A stretch of DNA of 64,000 nucleotides from the NCBI RefSeq assembly GCF_001044235.1, contig NZ_JYNL01000030.1, positions 362,881-426,880 of the forward strand, given 5' to 3'. The DNA is from Mycolicibacterium chlorophenolicum (GTDB taxonomy: Bacteria; Actinomycetota; Actinomycetes; Mycobacteriales; Mycobacteriaceae). The notes beneath the pieces are model-generated. The model searched no databases and had not been told where the DNA came from. It worked only from the letters and a program-made list of their open reading frames with translations. A program made the translations under genes and the position numbers. Positions 7,970 to 17,822 of this stretch are shown here, piece after piece (positions within the stretch are counted from its first letter, which is position 1; each line of letters starts with the position of its first letter).

Positions 7970-8677
7970 TCAGGCGCCCTCGGGGTCGCCGTAGGCGCGC
8001 GCGATGTCCTCTGACGACGCCCACCCCGAATACGTGGGCCGCTGCGGCCAGCCCTCGGGCGAATCCTGCCACTCCTCCTGGCGGCCCCACGGCAGGATGT
8101 CGATCAGCGCGAACGAATGACTGAGCTGTTCGGTGCCGCGGCCGTTGGTGTGCCAGGTGCGGTAGACGGTGTCCTTGGTCGGATCCGGGTCGCGCAGGAA
8201 CACGTTGACGGCGAAGCCCTCACCGGGGGCGGCGTCGACGTCGGCGGCGAACGGACTCTGCGACGACGAGTACCACTCCATCGCGTTGCCCACCCGGCGC
8301 TTGTAGGCCAGCGCCTCCTCGATGGGGCCCGACGTCACGATCACGAACCGCGCGTCGTAGTTGTCGAGGAAGCCGAGCCGGGTGAACTGGGAGGTGTAGC
8401 CGGTGCAGCCGCCGCACTGCCACGTGTCGCCGTCGTTCCACATGTGGTTGTAGACGATCAGCTGCGAGCGGCCCTGGAAGATGTCGGCGAGCCGGACCGG
8501 GCCGTCGGCGCCGATCAGCGTGTAGTCCGGCATCTCGACCATCGGCAGGCGGCGTCGCTGGGCGGCGATCGCGTCGAGCTCGCGGGTGGCGGCCTTCTCC
8601 CGGGCCCGCAGCTCGGCGAGCTGGGCGCGCCAGGTGTCGGCGTCGACGACGGGTGGGCGGGCGGTCGTTTCGATCAT
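7970..8677 (-). CDS. DUF899 thioredoxin-like protein
   Basis: 235-residue protein of the DUF899 family, which adopts a thioredoxin-like fold of unknown reaction. The N-terminal helix is charged (RAREKAATRELDAIAAQRRRLP), followed by YTLIGADGPVRLADIF, the conserved QCGGCTGYTSQF site with a Cys pair, TSGPIEEALAYKRRVGN and WYSSSQSPF. The last third has HTNGRGTEQL and ILPWGRQEEWQDSPEGWPQ, standard for the family. AGGA 7 nt before the ATG is the likely ribosome site and sits in a 16-nt element mirrored in front of tenA. Confidence 0.85.
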   Translation of the reverse strand: MIETTARPPVVDADTWRAQLAELRAREKAATRELDAIAAQRRRLPMVEMPDYTLIGADGPVRLADIFQGRSQLIVYNHMWNDGDTWQCGGCTGYTSQFTRLGFLDNYDARFVIVTSGPIEEALAYKRRVGNAMEWYSSSQSPFAADVDAAPGEGFAVNVFLRDPDPTKDTVYRTWHTNGRGTEQLSHSFALIDILPWGRQEEWQDSPEGWPQRPTYSGWASSEDIARAYGDPEGA

Positions 8678-8682
8678 CGGGT

Positions 8683-8757
8683 CATCCTGTCAGCGATGTC
8701 ACAGAGGGTCACCGGGATTGACCGGGCCCGCGCCCGGAACTCATCGCTGACAGGATG
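8683..8757. promoter_or_regulatory. Mirrored 16-nt element between DUF899 gene and tenA
   Basis: CATCCTGTCAGCGATG (8683-8698) is the exact reverse complement of CATCGCTGACAGGATG (8742-8757), with 43 nt between. Each arm lies directly before one of two divergent genes, and its AGGA is spaced 7-8 nt from that gene's start (8677 and 8764). A TTGACC (8718-8723) and a GC-rich mini-palindrome lie in the spacer. The perfect 16-nt match exceeds what two ribosome sites would need, so a shared operator or RNA element is likely; this is inference. Confidence 0.6.
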
Positions 8758-8763
8758 GCGAGC

Positions 8764-9501
8764 ATGACATCGATCTCGCCGGCGCCGCCCCGCATCGGAT
8801 CCGGGCGGCCGGACTCCTGGACCTCGCGGCTGTGGGCCGACATCGACGGGATCTTCGCCGCGATCACCGCCCACCCCTTCGTCACCGGGCTCACCGACGG
8901 CACGCTCGACGCGGACGCTTTCGTCCACTACGTCGCCCAGGACGTGCACTACCTGCGCGCCTACGCTCGCGCGCTGGCCGTCGTCGGCGCCAAGGCCCCC
9001 ACGCTGGCCGACACCGCGCTGTTCGCCCGGCACGCCGCCGAGGTGTTCGACGTCGAACTGGCGCTGCACGGTGAGCTGTTGCCTGCACTGGGCCTGTCCC
9101 CCGACGCCGTCGACCGCGTTCCCGTCGCCCCGACCACGCAGGCCTACAACAGCTATCTGATCGCCACGGTCTACGACGGCGGATTCGCCGACGGGCTCGC
9201 CGCGGTGCTGCCGTGCTACTGGATCTACGCCGAGGTGGGTGCCGAACTGGCACACCGCGGTTCGCCCGACGCGCGCTACCAGAGCTGGATCGACAGTTAC
9301 GGCGGCGACGAATTCGCCGCGACCGTCACCGAGGTACTCGAGCTGGCCGACCGGGTGGGACCGACGCTCACCGCACCCGGCGAAGCCGCCGCCCGTGCCC
9401 ACTTCGTCACCACCGCTCGCTACGAGTGGATGTTCTTCGACGCCGCACACCGCCGCGAGGCGTGGCCGGCGCCGACCACGGGCGCATCCGCCACGCAGTG
9501 A
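8764..9501 (+). CDS. tenA: TenA family thiaminase II-like protein
   Basis: 245-residue TenA-fold protein. TenA hydrolyses aminopyrimidine compounds, salvaging the pyrimidine half of degraded thiamine. The active-site Cys151 is in LPCYWIYAEVG, with the conserved YNSYLIATVYDGGFADGLAA before it and FVHYVAQDVHYLRAYARAL near the N-terminus; the C-terminal acidic helix RYEWMFFDAAHR is also present. The ATG at 8764 is chosen because AGGA lies 8 nt upstream; ATG 8755 has none. It is co-directional with and 72 bp before a URC-type uracil-degradation cluster rather than beside thi genes, so a role in pyrimidine breakdown is conceivable. Confidence 0.88.
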   Translation: MTSISPAPPRIGSGRPDSWTSRLWADIDGIFAAITAHPFVTGLTDGTLDADAFVHYVAQDVHYLRAYARALAVVGAKAPTLADTALFARHAAEVFDVELALHGELLPALGLSPDAVDRVPVAPTTQAYNSYLIATVYDGGFADGLAAVLPCYWIYAEVGAELAHRGSPDARYQSWIDSYGGDEFAATVTEVLELADRVGPTLTAPGEAAARAHFVTTARYEWMFFDAAHRREAWPAPTTGASATQ

Positions 9502-9573
9502 CTAAGCTGGCTCCTTCCCCACGACCTACCGCAGTCCTCACGACCTGACGCAGCACCCCAGCGAAGGAGACCG

Positions 9574-10805
<1,232 letters not shown>

Positions 10806-10809
<4 letters not shown>

Positions 10810-12020
10810 CCGTGCCCGCCGACGCCGTGGAGGCGCTGCGCACCACGACTGCGGTGCGGACGCGCTCGGCGCTGCTGCTCGAGCGGGCCCGCGCGGGTGA
10901 GTCCCGCTGGTTCGCCGTCGACGACGACGCGCTGGGGGGCGCCGCCGACGACGTCGCCACGCTCACCCGAACCCGGTACCCCGACCTCGACATCCCGCTG
11001 CACAGCCGGTGGCGTCACTTCGAGGCCGGCGGGGTGGACCGTCGCGCAGACCTCGACGTCCTGCTCGACGGCGCCGACACCCGCGAGCGCGCCCGCGCGA
11101 TGATCGACCTCACCGTGGTCAGCGTGCTGCTCGACGCGGGTGCCGGCGCCGACTGGGGGTTCGTCGAGAACGGCGTCCGCTACACCCGCTCGGAAGGTCT
11201 CGCGGTCGCCAGCTGGCACGCGTTCCTCGCCGGGACGTTCTCCAGCGACCCTGGGCGGCCGCTGCAGGTGGACGCCGCGGCGCTGCGCACGCTCACCGTC
11301 GACCACCTCGCCACAGCCCTGCAGGTGAGCCCGGTCAATCCGCTGGTTGGCCTCGACGGTCGGGTGCACCTGCTGCGCCGGCTGGGCGATGCGCTGGCCG
11401 ACCAGCCGGAGTTCTTCGGCGAAGCGGGCCGTCCCGGAGGCCTGTTCGACACGTCGTCCGCCTCGTCGGGCGTCGTCGACGCGCACGACCTGCTGGCCGC
11501 GCTGCTGACCTCGATGTCCCGAATCTGGCCCTCGCGCAACATGATCGGCGACGTGCCACTGGGTGACTGTTGGCGCCACGACGCCGTCGACGGCCCGGGG
11601 CTGACGGCGGGCTGGCTGCCCTTTCACAAGCTGTCGCAGTGGCTGACCTACTCGCTGATCGAACCCCTGCGCTGGGCCGGGGTGACGGTCACCGGGGTGG
11701 AGGCGCTCACCGGGCTGCCCGAATACCGCAACGGCGGCCTGCTGCTCGACACCGGGGTGCTGCGGCTGCGCGATCCCGCCGACGCCGAGCGCGCGTGGAC
11801 CCCGGCCGACGAACCCGTGGTCGAGTGGCGCGGGCTGACGGTGGCGCTGCTCGACGAGCTGGCGCCGCTGGTGCGCGCCCGGCTCGGCGCCGACGCGGCG
11901 CACCTGCCGCTGGCCTGCGTCCTCGAAGGCGGTACCTGGGCGGCGGGCCGCGCCGTGGCCCAGCGGTTACGCGGCGGGCTGCCGCCGCTGTCGATCACCA
12001 GTGATGGGACGGTGTTCTAG
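10806..12020 (+). CDS. DUF1688 protein, URC4 type
   Basis: 404-residue DUF1688 protein, the family of yeast URC4, which is required to use uracil as sole nitrogen source but whose chemistry is not established. Visible conserved stretches are TRYPDLDIPLHSRWRHFEAGG, SVLLDAGAGADWGF, RSEGLAVASWHAF, LWPSRN-like IWPSRNMIGDVPLGDCWRH, PFHKLSQWLTYSLIEPL and LPEYRNGGLLLDTGVL. It is not membrane-bound and has no signal. The ATG overlaps the upstream cyclohydrolase stop (ATGA) and the stop abuts the upp start, so the three proteins are translationally coupled. Confidence 0.9.
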
Positions 12021-12659
12021 ATGACGTCGACGTCCGGAGTGCACCTGGTCGACCATCCGCTGGTCCAGCACAAGATCACGCTGATGCGGCGAAAGGACGC
12101 CTCCACCAACACTTTCCGCCGACTGGTGCACGAGGTGTCGGCGCTGATGGCCTATGAGGTGCTGCGTGACATCGGCATGCACGAGGTCGCGGTCGACACG
12201 CCGATGGAGTCGACCACCGGCAACGTGATCGACGGCAAGAAGCTCGTGTTCGTCTCGGTGCTGCGCGCGGGCACCGGGATCCTCGACGGCATGCTCGACG
12301 TGGTGCCGTCGGCCCGGGTCGGCCACATCGGGCTCTACCGCGAACCGAAAACGCTTGTCACCGTGGAGTACTACTTCAAGATGCCCGGCGATCTGGCCGA
12401 GCGCGACGTGGTGGTGCTCGACCCGCTGCTGGCCACCGGTAACTCGGCCGTCGCCGCGGTGGAGCGGGTGCGCGAATGCAACCCCAAGTCGGTGAAGTTC
12501 GTCTGCCTGGTGACGTGCCCGGAAGGCATCGCGGCGATGACGCAGGCGCACCCCGATGTGCCGATCTACACCGCGGCCGTCGACCGCCAACTCGACGGCA
12601 ACGGCTACATCCTGCCCGGGCTCGGTGACGTCGGCGATCGCATCTTCGGCACCAAGTAG
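12021..12659 (+). CDS. upp: Uracil phosphoribosyltransferase, URC-linked paralogue
   Basis: 212-residue UPRT converting uracil and PRPP to UMP. PRPP-binding loop and flanks read VVVLDPLLATGNSAVAAVE; most UPRTs have ATGGS, so the second Gly is Asn. Uracil-site residues near the C-terminus (YILPGLGDVGDRIFGTK) are conserved. The start codon abuts the DUF1688 stop with no gap. The sequence differs clearly from the housekeeping mycobacterial Upp (for example KKLVFVSVLRAGTGILDGML and the YYFKMPGDLAERD insert), so a dedicated catabolic paralogue equivalent to URC6 is likely. UMP formed here would feed the two preceding enzymes. Confidence 0.92.
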   Translation: MTSTSGVHLVDHPLVQHKITLMRRKDASTNTFRRLVHEVSALMAYEVLRDIGMHEVAVDTPMESTTGNVIDGKKLVFVSVLRAGTGILDGMLDVVPSARVGHIGLYREPKTLVTVEYYFKMPGDLAERDVVVLDPLLATGNSAVAAVERVRECNPKSVKFVCLVTCPEGIAAMTQAHPDVPIYTAAVDRQLDGNGYILPGLGDVGDRIFGTK

Positions 12660-12696
12660 CCTCGCCGAGGCCACCCCGGGATCTAGGCTTCGGGTC

Positions 12697-14985
12697 ATGG
12701 CCATCATCGAAGCCGACCTTCAGCCTGAGACGCCGTTCGAACACGACGTCGCAGAGACGCAACGCTATTTCGACAGCCCCCGCTTCGAGGGCATCATCCG
12801 CCTCTACACCGCGCGGCAGGTCGCCGAGCAGCGCGGCACGATCCCTGCCGACTATCCCGTCGCGCGGGAGGCGGCCACCGCGTTCTATCCGCACCTGCGG
12901 GAGCTGTACTCGCGTGGCAAGAGCATCACCACCTTCGGGCCGTACTCCCCCGGCCAGGCGGTGGTGATGAAGCGGATGGGCATCGAGGGCATCTACCTCG
13001 GCGGCTGGGCCACCTCGGCGAAGGGGTCGATCAGCGAGGACCCGGGCCCTGACCTGGCGAGCTATCCGCTCAGCCAGGTGCCCGAGGAAGCCGCCGGCAT
13101 CGTCCGGGCGCTGCTGACCGCCGACCGAAACCAGCAGTACCTGCGTCTGCAGATGACCGAGGAGCAGCGCGCGGCCACCCCCGCCTACGACTACCGGCCG
13201 TTCATCATCGCCGACGCCGACACCGGCCACGGCGGCGATCCGCACGTCCGCAACCTGATCCGCCGCTTCGTCGAGAACGGCGTGCCGGGCTACCACATCG
13301 AGGACCAGCGTCCCGGCACCAAGAAGTGCGGCCACCAGGGCGGCAAGGTGCTGGTGCCCTCTGACGAGCAGATCAAGAGGCTCAACACCGCCCGATTCCA
13401 GCTCGACATCATGCGGGTGCCCGGCATCATCGTCGCCCGCACCGACGCCGAGGCGGCCAACCTGATCGACAGCCGCGCCGACGAGCGCGACCAGCCGTTC
13501 CTGCTCGGTGTGACCAACCTGAAGATCCCGTCGTACAAGTCCTGCTTCCTGGCCATGGTGCGGCGCTTCTACAACCAGGGCGTGACCGAACTGAACGGTC
13601 ACCTGCTCTATGCGCTGCCCGACGGCGAGTACGCCATCGCCGAGGCGTGGCTGGAACGCCAGGGCGTGCTGGCCCTGATCGACCAGACCGCCGCCGCCTG
13701 GCAGGACGGCGCCGAGCCGTCGCTCGACGCGGCGTTCGACACGGTCGAGTCCCGCTTCGTCGACGCCTGGCAGGACGACGCCGGGCTCGACACCTACGCC
13801 GGCGCCGTGGCCGATCTGCTCGAATTCCGGGAGCGCGAGGGCGAATCGACGACGATGAGCGCCACGGAGTGGCGTGCCTTCGCCGAACGCGCCCCGCTGT
13901 ACAACGCCCGCGAGAAGGCCAAGGAGCTGGGCGCCGACGCGGCCTGGGACTGCGAGCGGGCCAAGACGCCCGAGGGTTACTACCAGGTGCGCGGCGGCAT
14001 CCCGTACGCGATCGCGAAGTCCCTGGCGGCGGCCCCGTTCGCCGACATCCTGTGGATGGAGACCAAAACCGCCGACCTGGCCGACGCCAAGCAGTTCGCC
14101 GACGCCATCCACGCGGTGTACCCGGACAAGATGTGCGCCTACAACCTCTCCCCGTCGTTCAACTGGGACACCACCGGCATGACGGACGAGGAGATGCGGG
14201 CGTTCCCCGAGGAGATCGGGAAGATGGGCTTCGTCTTCAACTTCATCACCTACGGCGGCCATCAGGTCGACGGCGTGGCGTCCGAGGAGTTCGCGACCTC
14301 GCTGCGGCAGGAGGGCATGCTGGCGCTGGCCCGCCTGCAGCGGAAGATGCGTCTGGTCGAATCCCCCTACCGCACACCGCAAACTCTGGTCGGTGGCCCG
14401 CGCAGCGACGCCGCGCTGGCCGCGTCGTCCGGGCGCACCGCGACGACGAAGTCGATGGGCAAGGGCTCCACGCAGCACCAGCACCTGGTGCAGACCGAGG
14501 TGCCCAAGAAGCTGCTCGAGGAGTGGCTGGCGCTGTGGAGCGAGCACTACCAACTGCCGGAGAAGCTGCGCGTGCAGCTGCGGCCGCGGCGGGCCGGGTC
14601 GGACGTGCTGGACCTGCAGATCCTCGGCGACGGGGAGGAGCCGCTGGCCAACGTCGTCGTCGACCCGATCAAGGACCGGCACGGCCGCAGCATCCTGACC
14701 GTGCGCGACCAGAACACCTTCGCCGAGCAGTTGCGCCAGAAGCGGCTGATGGACCTGATCCACCTGTGGCTGATCCACCGGTTCAAGGCCGAGATCGTCT
14801 ACTACGTGACGCCGACGGAGGACAACATCTATCAGACCGAGAAGATGAAGTCGCACGGCATCTTCAGCGACGTCTATCAGGAGGTCGGCGAGATCATCGT
14901 CGCCGATGTGAATCAGCCGCGCATCGACGAACTGCTCGCGCCCGACCACAAGGCCCTGCTCCGGCTGATCAGCAAGCAGGACTGA
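12697..14985 (+). CDS. aceA: Isocitrate lyase 2 (long form)
   Basis: 762-residue isocitrate lyase of the mycobacterial ICL2 type, cleaving isocitrate to glyoxylate and succinate for growth on acetate, fatty acids or sterol side chains; ICLs also act as methylisocitrate lyases. The N-terminal catalytic domain holds TTFGPYSPGQ, IADADTGHGG and the signature KKCGH (209-213, catalytic Cys211). A long insertion and the C-terminal ACT/GNAT-like regulatory region from about residue 600, known to bind acyl-CoA, distinguish it from the 428-residue ICL1. TAGGCT 7 nt before the ATG suggests a leaderless transcript of its own. Confidence 0.97.
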   Translation: MAIIEADLQPETPFEHDVAETQRYFDSPRFEGIIRLYTARQVAEQRGTIPADYPVAREAATAFYPHLRELYSRGKSITTFGPYSPGQAVVMKRMGIEGIYLGGWATSAKGSISEDPGPDLASYPLSQVPEEAAGIVRALLTADRNQQYLRLQMTEEQRAATPAYDYRPFIIADADTGHGGDPHVRNLIRRFVENGVPGYHIEDQRPGTKKCGHQGGKVLVPSDEQIKRLNTARFQLDIMRVPGIIVARTDAEAANLIDSRADERDQPFLLGVTNLKIPSYKSCFLAMVRRFYNQGVTELNGHLLYALPDGEYAIAEAWLERQGVLALIDQTAAAWQDGAEPSLDAAFDTVESRFVDAWQDDAGLDTYAGAVADLLEFREREGESTTMSATEWRAFAERAPLYNAREKAKELGADAAWDCERAKTPEGYYQVRGGIPYAIAKSLAAAPFADILWMETKTADLADAKQFADAIHAVYPDKMCAYNLSPSFNWDTTGMTDEEMRAFPEEIGKMGFVFNFITYGGHQVDGVASEEFATSLRQEGMLALARLQRKMRLVESPYRTPQTLVGGPRSDAALAASSGRTATTKSMGKGSTQHQHLVQTEVPKKLLEEWLALWSEHYQLPEKLRVQLRPRRAGSDVLDLQILGDGEEPLANVVVDPIKDRHGRSILTVRDQNTFAEQLRQKRLMDLIHLWLIHRFKAEIVYYVTPTEDNIYQTEKMKSHGIFSDVYQEVGEIIVADVNQPRIDELLAPDHKALLRLISKQD

Positions 14986-15207
14986 GCGCGCGGCACCGCG
15001 GGATCCCGGTCGCGGCCGAACGTGCCACCAACGGCGTTCTGCCACAACCGAGCCCATCGCCAGCCGGGGTGGTCCATGTGACCAGTGAACGCGGATCTAC
15101 CCGGCAGGCGCAACGGAATTTCGCGTCGTCCAGTCACACACCTGCACGTTCTGCACACGAAGTGCGAGTGCGGGCGTGCACAACGTCGATGCGTGAGACG
15201 CGTGGGG

Positions 15208-15984
15208 CTACAGCAGGGCGGCGGCGCGGCGGACCAGCGCGCGCCACTGCTGCACCGTCGCCGCATCGGTGACGAGCAGGCGTTCCAGCCGCGCCGGGTC
15301 CGGCGCGGCCGGCATCGGCGCGGCCGGCAGGTACCCGTCGGCCGGGATCAGCGAGCGCGCCGGCGAGACGACGTCGCCGTCGCGCAGCCACTGCGGCACC
15401 GGACCGCACGCATAGCGGAGGTCCTGCAGCGCCGCGGCGAGCGCCACGTCGGCGGCCAGACCGATGCTCGTCGCCCCGCTGAACTCCACCAGCACCGGCA
15501 TCCCGAGTCGCTCCGCCCGGCGCATCGCGCGCCGCACGCCGCCGAGTTCGCCGCAGCGCAGCACCGCGGCGTCGGCGCACTGCGGATCGGCGCCCAACAG
15601 ATCGGCCTCCACGGCGACCGGCACGTCGACCCGACGCCGCACCTCGGCCGCGTCGGCGGGGCTACTGCAGACCAGTTCCACCAGCTCCAGACCTTCGGCA
15701 TCCCGGATCCGCGCCACGGCCCGGTCGACATCGTCGACCTCGATCACCGCGCGGGCACGCCCGTCGCTCACCGGCACCCGGCCGCGGACCGCGTCCGGCC
15801 AGCCGACCGTGCTCGGCTCCATCGCCGCCGTCAGCCAGCGGGCGGCCAGCGCGTCGTCGCAGTCCGGGGGCGGGCTGAACTCGCCCCAGCCCTGCGGCCC
15901 GTCCACCAGCACGCCCACCCGCGGCCCGTCGGCGGTCGGGACCGCGAACACCGGTGCGTCGTCGAAATCGATGAGTGTTCTCAC
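15208..15984 (-). CDS. Degenerate o-succinylbenzoate-synthase-like protein
   Basis: 258-residue enolase-superfamily protein that resembles OSB synthase of menaquinone synthesis but is shorter than usual. The N-terminal GWGEFSPPPDCDD and the SIGLAADVALAAAL segment are typical. The catalytic lysines are not where expected: the first barrel strand reads LVELVCSS instead of KVK-like, and the late strand reads VLRCGELGG instead of VLKxxxLGG. Acid residues VAVEADL remain. Either it is a catalytically inactive paralogue or it uses other residues. Start is the GTG at 15984; the gene is divergent from the amidotransferase with 36 bp between starts and shows no link to men genes here. Confidence 0.72.
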   Translation of the reverse strand: MRTLIDFDDAPVFAVPTADGPRVGVLVDGPQGWGEFSPPPDCDDALAARWLTAAMEPSTVGWPDAVRGRVPVSDGRARAVIEVDDVDRAVARIRDAEGLELVELVCSSPADAAEVRRRVDVPVAVEADLLGADPQCADAAVLRCGELGGVRRAMRRAERLGMPVLVEFSGATSIGLAADVALAAALQDLRYACGPVPQWLRDGDVVSPARSLIPADGYLPAAPMPAAPDPARLERLLVTDAATVQQWRALVRRAAALL

Positions 15985-16020
15985 TGACCGACAAAGCTAG
16001 CCCGTGGCTAGTCTTGACCG

Positions 16021-16761
16021 GTGGCCGCCGCCCCGTTTCTGCTGCTGTCGATCCGCGGCGAGGACGACGCCGCCGACGACGAGTACCGGGCGGTGATGCG
16101 GTTCGGCGGGCTCGACGAGCACACGCTGCGACGGATCGGGCTGACCCACCGCGAGCTCGGCGACATCGACCTGTCCCAGTGGTCGGGCATCATCCTCGGC
16201 GGCGGGCCCTACACCGTCAGCGACGATCCGGCCGCGAAGTCACCCACCCAGCGGCGGGTTGAGGCCGAATTGGCCGACCTGCTCGACGCGGTCATCGCGG
16301 CGGACTTCCCGTTCCTGGGCTGCTGCTACGGCATCGGCACGCTGGGCGCGGCGGTGGGCGCCGTCATCGACCGCTCGCACAGCGAACCCGTGGGGCCGGT
16401 GACCGTCGACCTGACCGACGAGGGCCGCGCCGACCCGTTGTTCGCGCCGCTGCCCGACACCTTCGACGCGTTCGGCGGCCACAAAGAGGCGGCGTCGGTG
16501 CTGCCCGCGCACGTCACGCGGCTGGCCACCTCGGCGGCCTGCCCGGTGCAGGCCTTCCGGGTGGGCGCCAACGTCTACGCCACCCAGTTCCATCCCGAAC
16601 TCGACGTCGACGGGCTGTGCACCCGCATCGACGCCTACAAGAACCACGGCTACTTCGCCCCGGAGACCGCGCAGTCACTCAAAGACGCTGCGCGCCAACG
16701 CACCGTCATTCACCCGATGACGATTCTGCGCGGCTTCGTGGACCGGTACGCGCGCCGTTAG
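16021..16761 (+). CDS. Class I glutamine amidotransferase-like protein
   Basis: 246-residue single-domain GATase1 protein, related to GMP-synthase-like glutaminases that transfer ammonia to an unknown acceptor. IILGGGPYTVSD forms the oxyanion strand; the nucleophile is Cys102 in FLGCCYGIGTLG, and the His and Glu are in YATQFHPELD. The usual Gln two residues after the elbow Gly is Gly here. The GTG start is 6 nt from TAGTCT (16009-16014), a leaderless arrangement. It converges on the Dabb gene with a 4-bp overlap of stop codons. No partner synthetase subunit is adjacent. Confidence 0.87.
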   Translation: MAAAPFLLLSIRGEDDAADDEYRAVMRFGGLDEHTLRRIGLTHRELGDIDLSQWSGIILGGGPYTVSDDPAAKSPTQRRVEAELADLLDAVIAADFPFLGCCYGIGTLGAAVGAVIDRSHSEPVGPVTVDLTDEGRADPLFAPLPDTFDAFGGHKEAASVLPAHVTRLATSAACPVQAFRVGANVYATQFHPELDVDGLCTRIDAYKNHGYFAPETAQSLKDAARQRTVIHPMTILRGFVDRYARR

Positions 16762-17051
16762 CCGGCGGGCACCTCGAACTGCGCCCGGGCGATCTGGTCG
16801 ACCATCGGCGCCAGCCGCGCCCGCAGCGCGTTGTGCTCGGCGTCGGCGTCGTAGCCGCGGTAGGCGTCGATGTCGGCGAAGTCGGCGACGATGACGAAGT
16901 CCCAATTGCCTTCGCGCAGGCCCGCATCCGTGCCGACCGTGTAGTTCAGCGTGCCGGGGAGGTCGAGGCCGCGCAGACCCTCCTGGATTCGCGCCACCTC
17001 GGCGGCGTCGTGGCCGTCCTTGAGCTTCGCGAGCACCACGTTGCGAATCAT
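16758..17051 (-). CDS. Dabb family stress-responsive barrel protein
   Basis: 97-residue dimeric alpha/beta-barrel (Dabb) protein. It starts MIRNVVLAKLK, the canonical strand, and has WDFVIVADFADIDAYRGY, the conserved aspartate/tyrosine segment, then a terminal helix. Family members act as small oxidoreductase-like or stress proteins; no specific role can be assigned. TAGGGT lies 6 nt upstream of the ATG, so the message is probably leaderless. The stop overlaps the convergent amidotransferase by 4 bp. Confidence 0.88.
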   Translation of the reverse strand: MIRNVVLAKLKDGHDAAEVARIQEGLRGLDLPGTLNYTVGTDAGLREGNWDFVIVADFADIDAYRGYDADAEHNALRARLAPMVDQIARAQFEVPAG

Positions 17052-17070
17052 CAGCGCACCCTAACAGCCA

Positions 17071-17760
17071 TCAGTACGGCGCGAGCTGGGTGCCGATCAG
17101 CGGCGCGATCTTCTCGGCCATGTAGGTGTGGCCGGCGTCGGTCGGATGCACGCCGTCCTGGCCGATCAGCTCCGGCCGGCCGACGAACCACCGTGCGGCG
17201 ATCGGGTCGACGAACGTCGCCCCGGCCAACTGGGCCTGGTAGCCGAGCACGTCACGGATGCGGAGCACCTCCGGTGGCGGATCGGCCGTCGGCCACGGCG
17301 GTCCGATCACCAGCATCTTCGCCGAGCGGGCGATCTGGCGGGCCAGACTGAGCGTGCCGTACATCGCGATCGACAGCCGCGTCGGCTCGACCTTCATGTC
17401 GTTGCGGGAGCCGAAGAACACCACCAGCGCATCGTTGGGTTTGACGGCCCGCACCGTCAGGTCCTCGAACACGCTGCCCCGGTTGCCGCGCGTGCAGTAG
17501 CCGGCGCCGCCCTCGGCGGCGACCGTCGGCGTGACGGCGATGCCGTGATCGCTGAGCGCCTGCCACACCTGCGGCGCCCAGCCCTGCGGACCGTTACCGC
17601 CTTGATCGCTGCCGGTCGTATACGAGTCGCCGATCACGGCGATCCGGTTGACGGCGTAGTCCAGAACACGAACCTCGCGGTGCGTCACCGCGGGGGCGGG
17701 CACGCTCAGAGCGCCGAAAAGCATGGCGGCAGAGAGCATCCACGTCAGCACACGACTCAC
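17071..17760 (-). CDS. Exported SGNH/GDSL hydrolase
   Basis: 229-residue secreted SGNH-fold esterase. The signal peptide runs to about residue 24 (LSVPAPA). Block I is IAVIGDSYTTGS (catalytic Ser), block II has GGAGYC, block III is FFGSRNDMK (Asn), and block V is DGVHPTDAGH (Asp and His), so the catalytic set is complete. GTG at 17760 is 6 nt from TAGGCT. The neighbouring gene upstream on the same strand is an acyltransferase 3 membrane protein; in many bacteria these two domains are fused and O-acylate envelope sugars, so a joint role is inferred. Confidence 0.85.
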   Translation of the reverse strand: MSRVLTWMLSAAMLFGALSVPAPAVTHREVRVLDYAVNRIAVIGDSYTTGSDQGGNGPQGWAPQVWQALSDHGIAVTPTVAAEGGAGYCTRGNRGSVFEDLTVRAVKPNDALVVFFGSRNDMKVEPTRLSIAMYGTLSLARQIARSAKMLVIGPPWPTADPPPEVLRIRDVLGYQAQLAGATFVDPIAARWFVGRPELIGQDGVHPTDAGHTYMAEKIAPLIGTQLAPY

Positions 17761-17822
17761 TGGACCAGCCTAGGGGTGCGCGCGCGCCGACCCGACGCCG
17801 ACTCGCCGCGGTTCACGAACAG

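Noticed and set aside
12376..15057. 893-codon open frame antisense to upp and isocitrate lyase 2
   Set aside because: The product is Arg/Gly/Leu/Val-rich without domains; it is a mirror of strongly conserved sense genes and is a high-GC artefact.
14986..15207. 222-bp gap after isocitrate lyase 2
   Set aside because: Checked for an RNA gene, small frame or operator; only a weak TGCACG/CGTGCA pair was seen.
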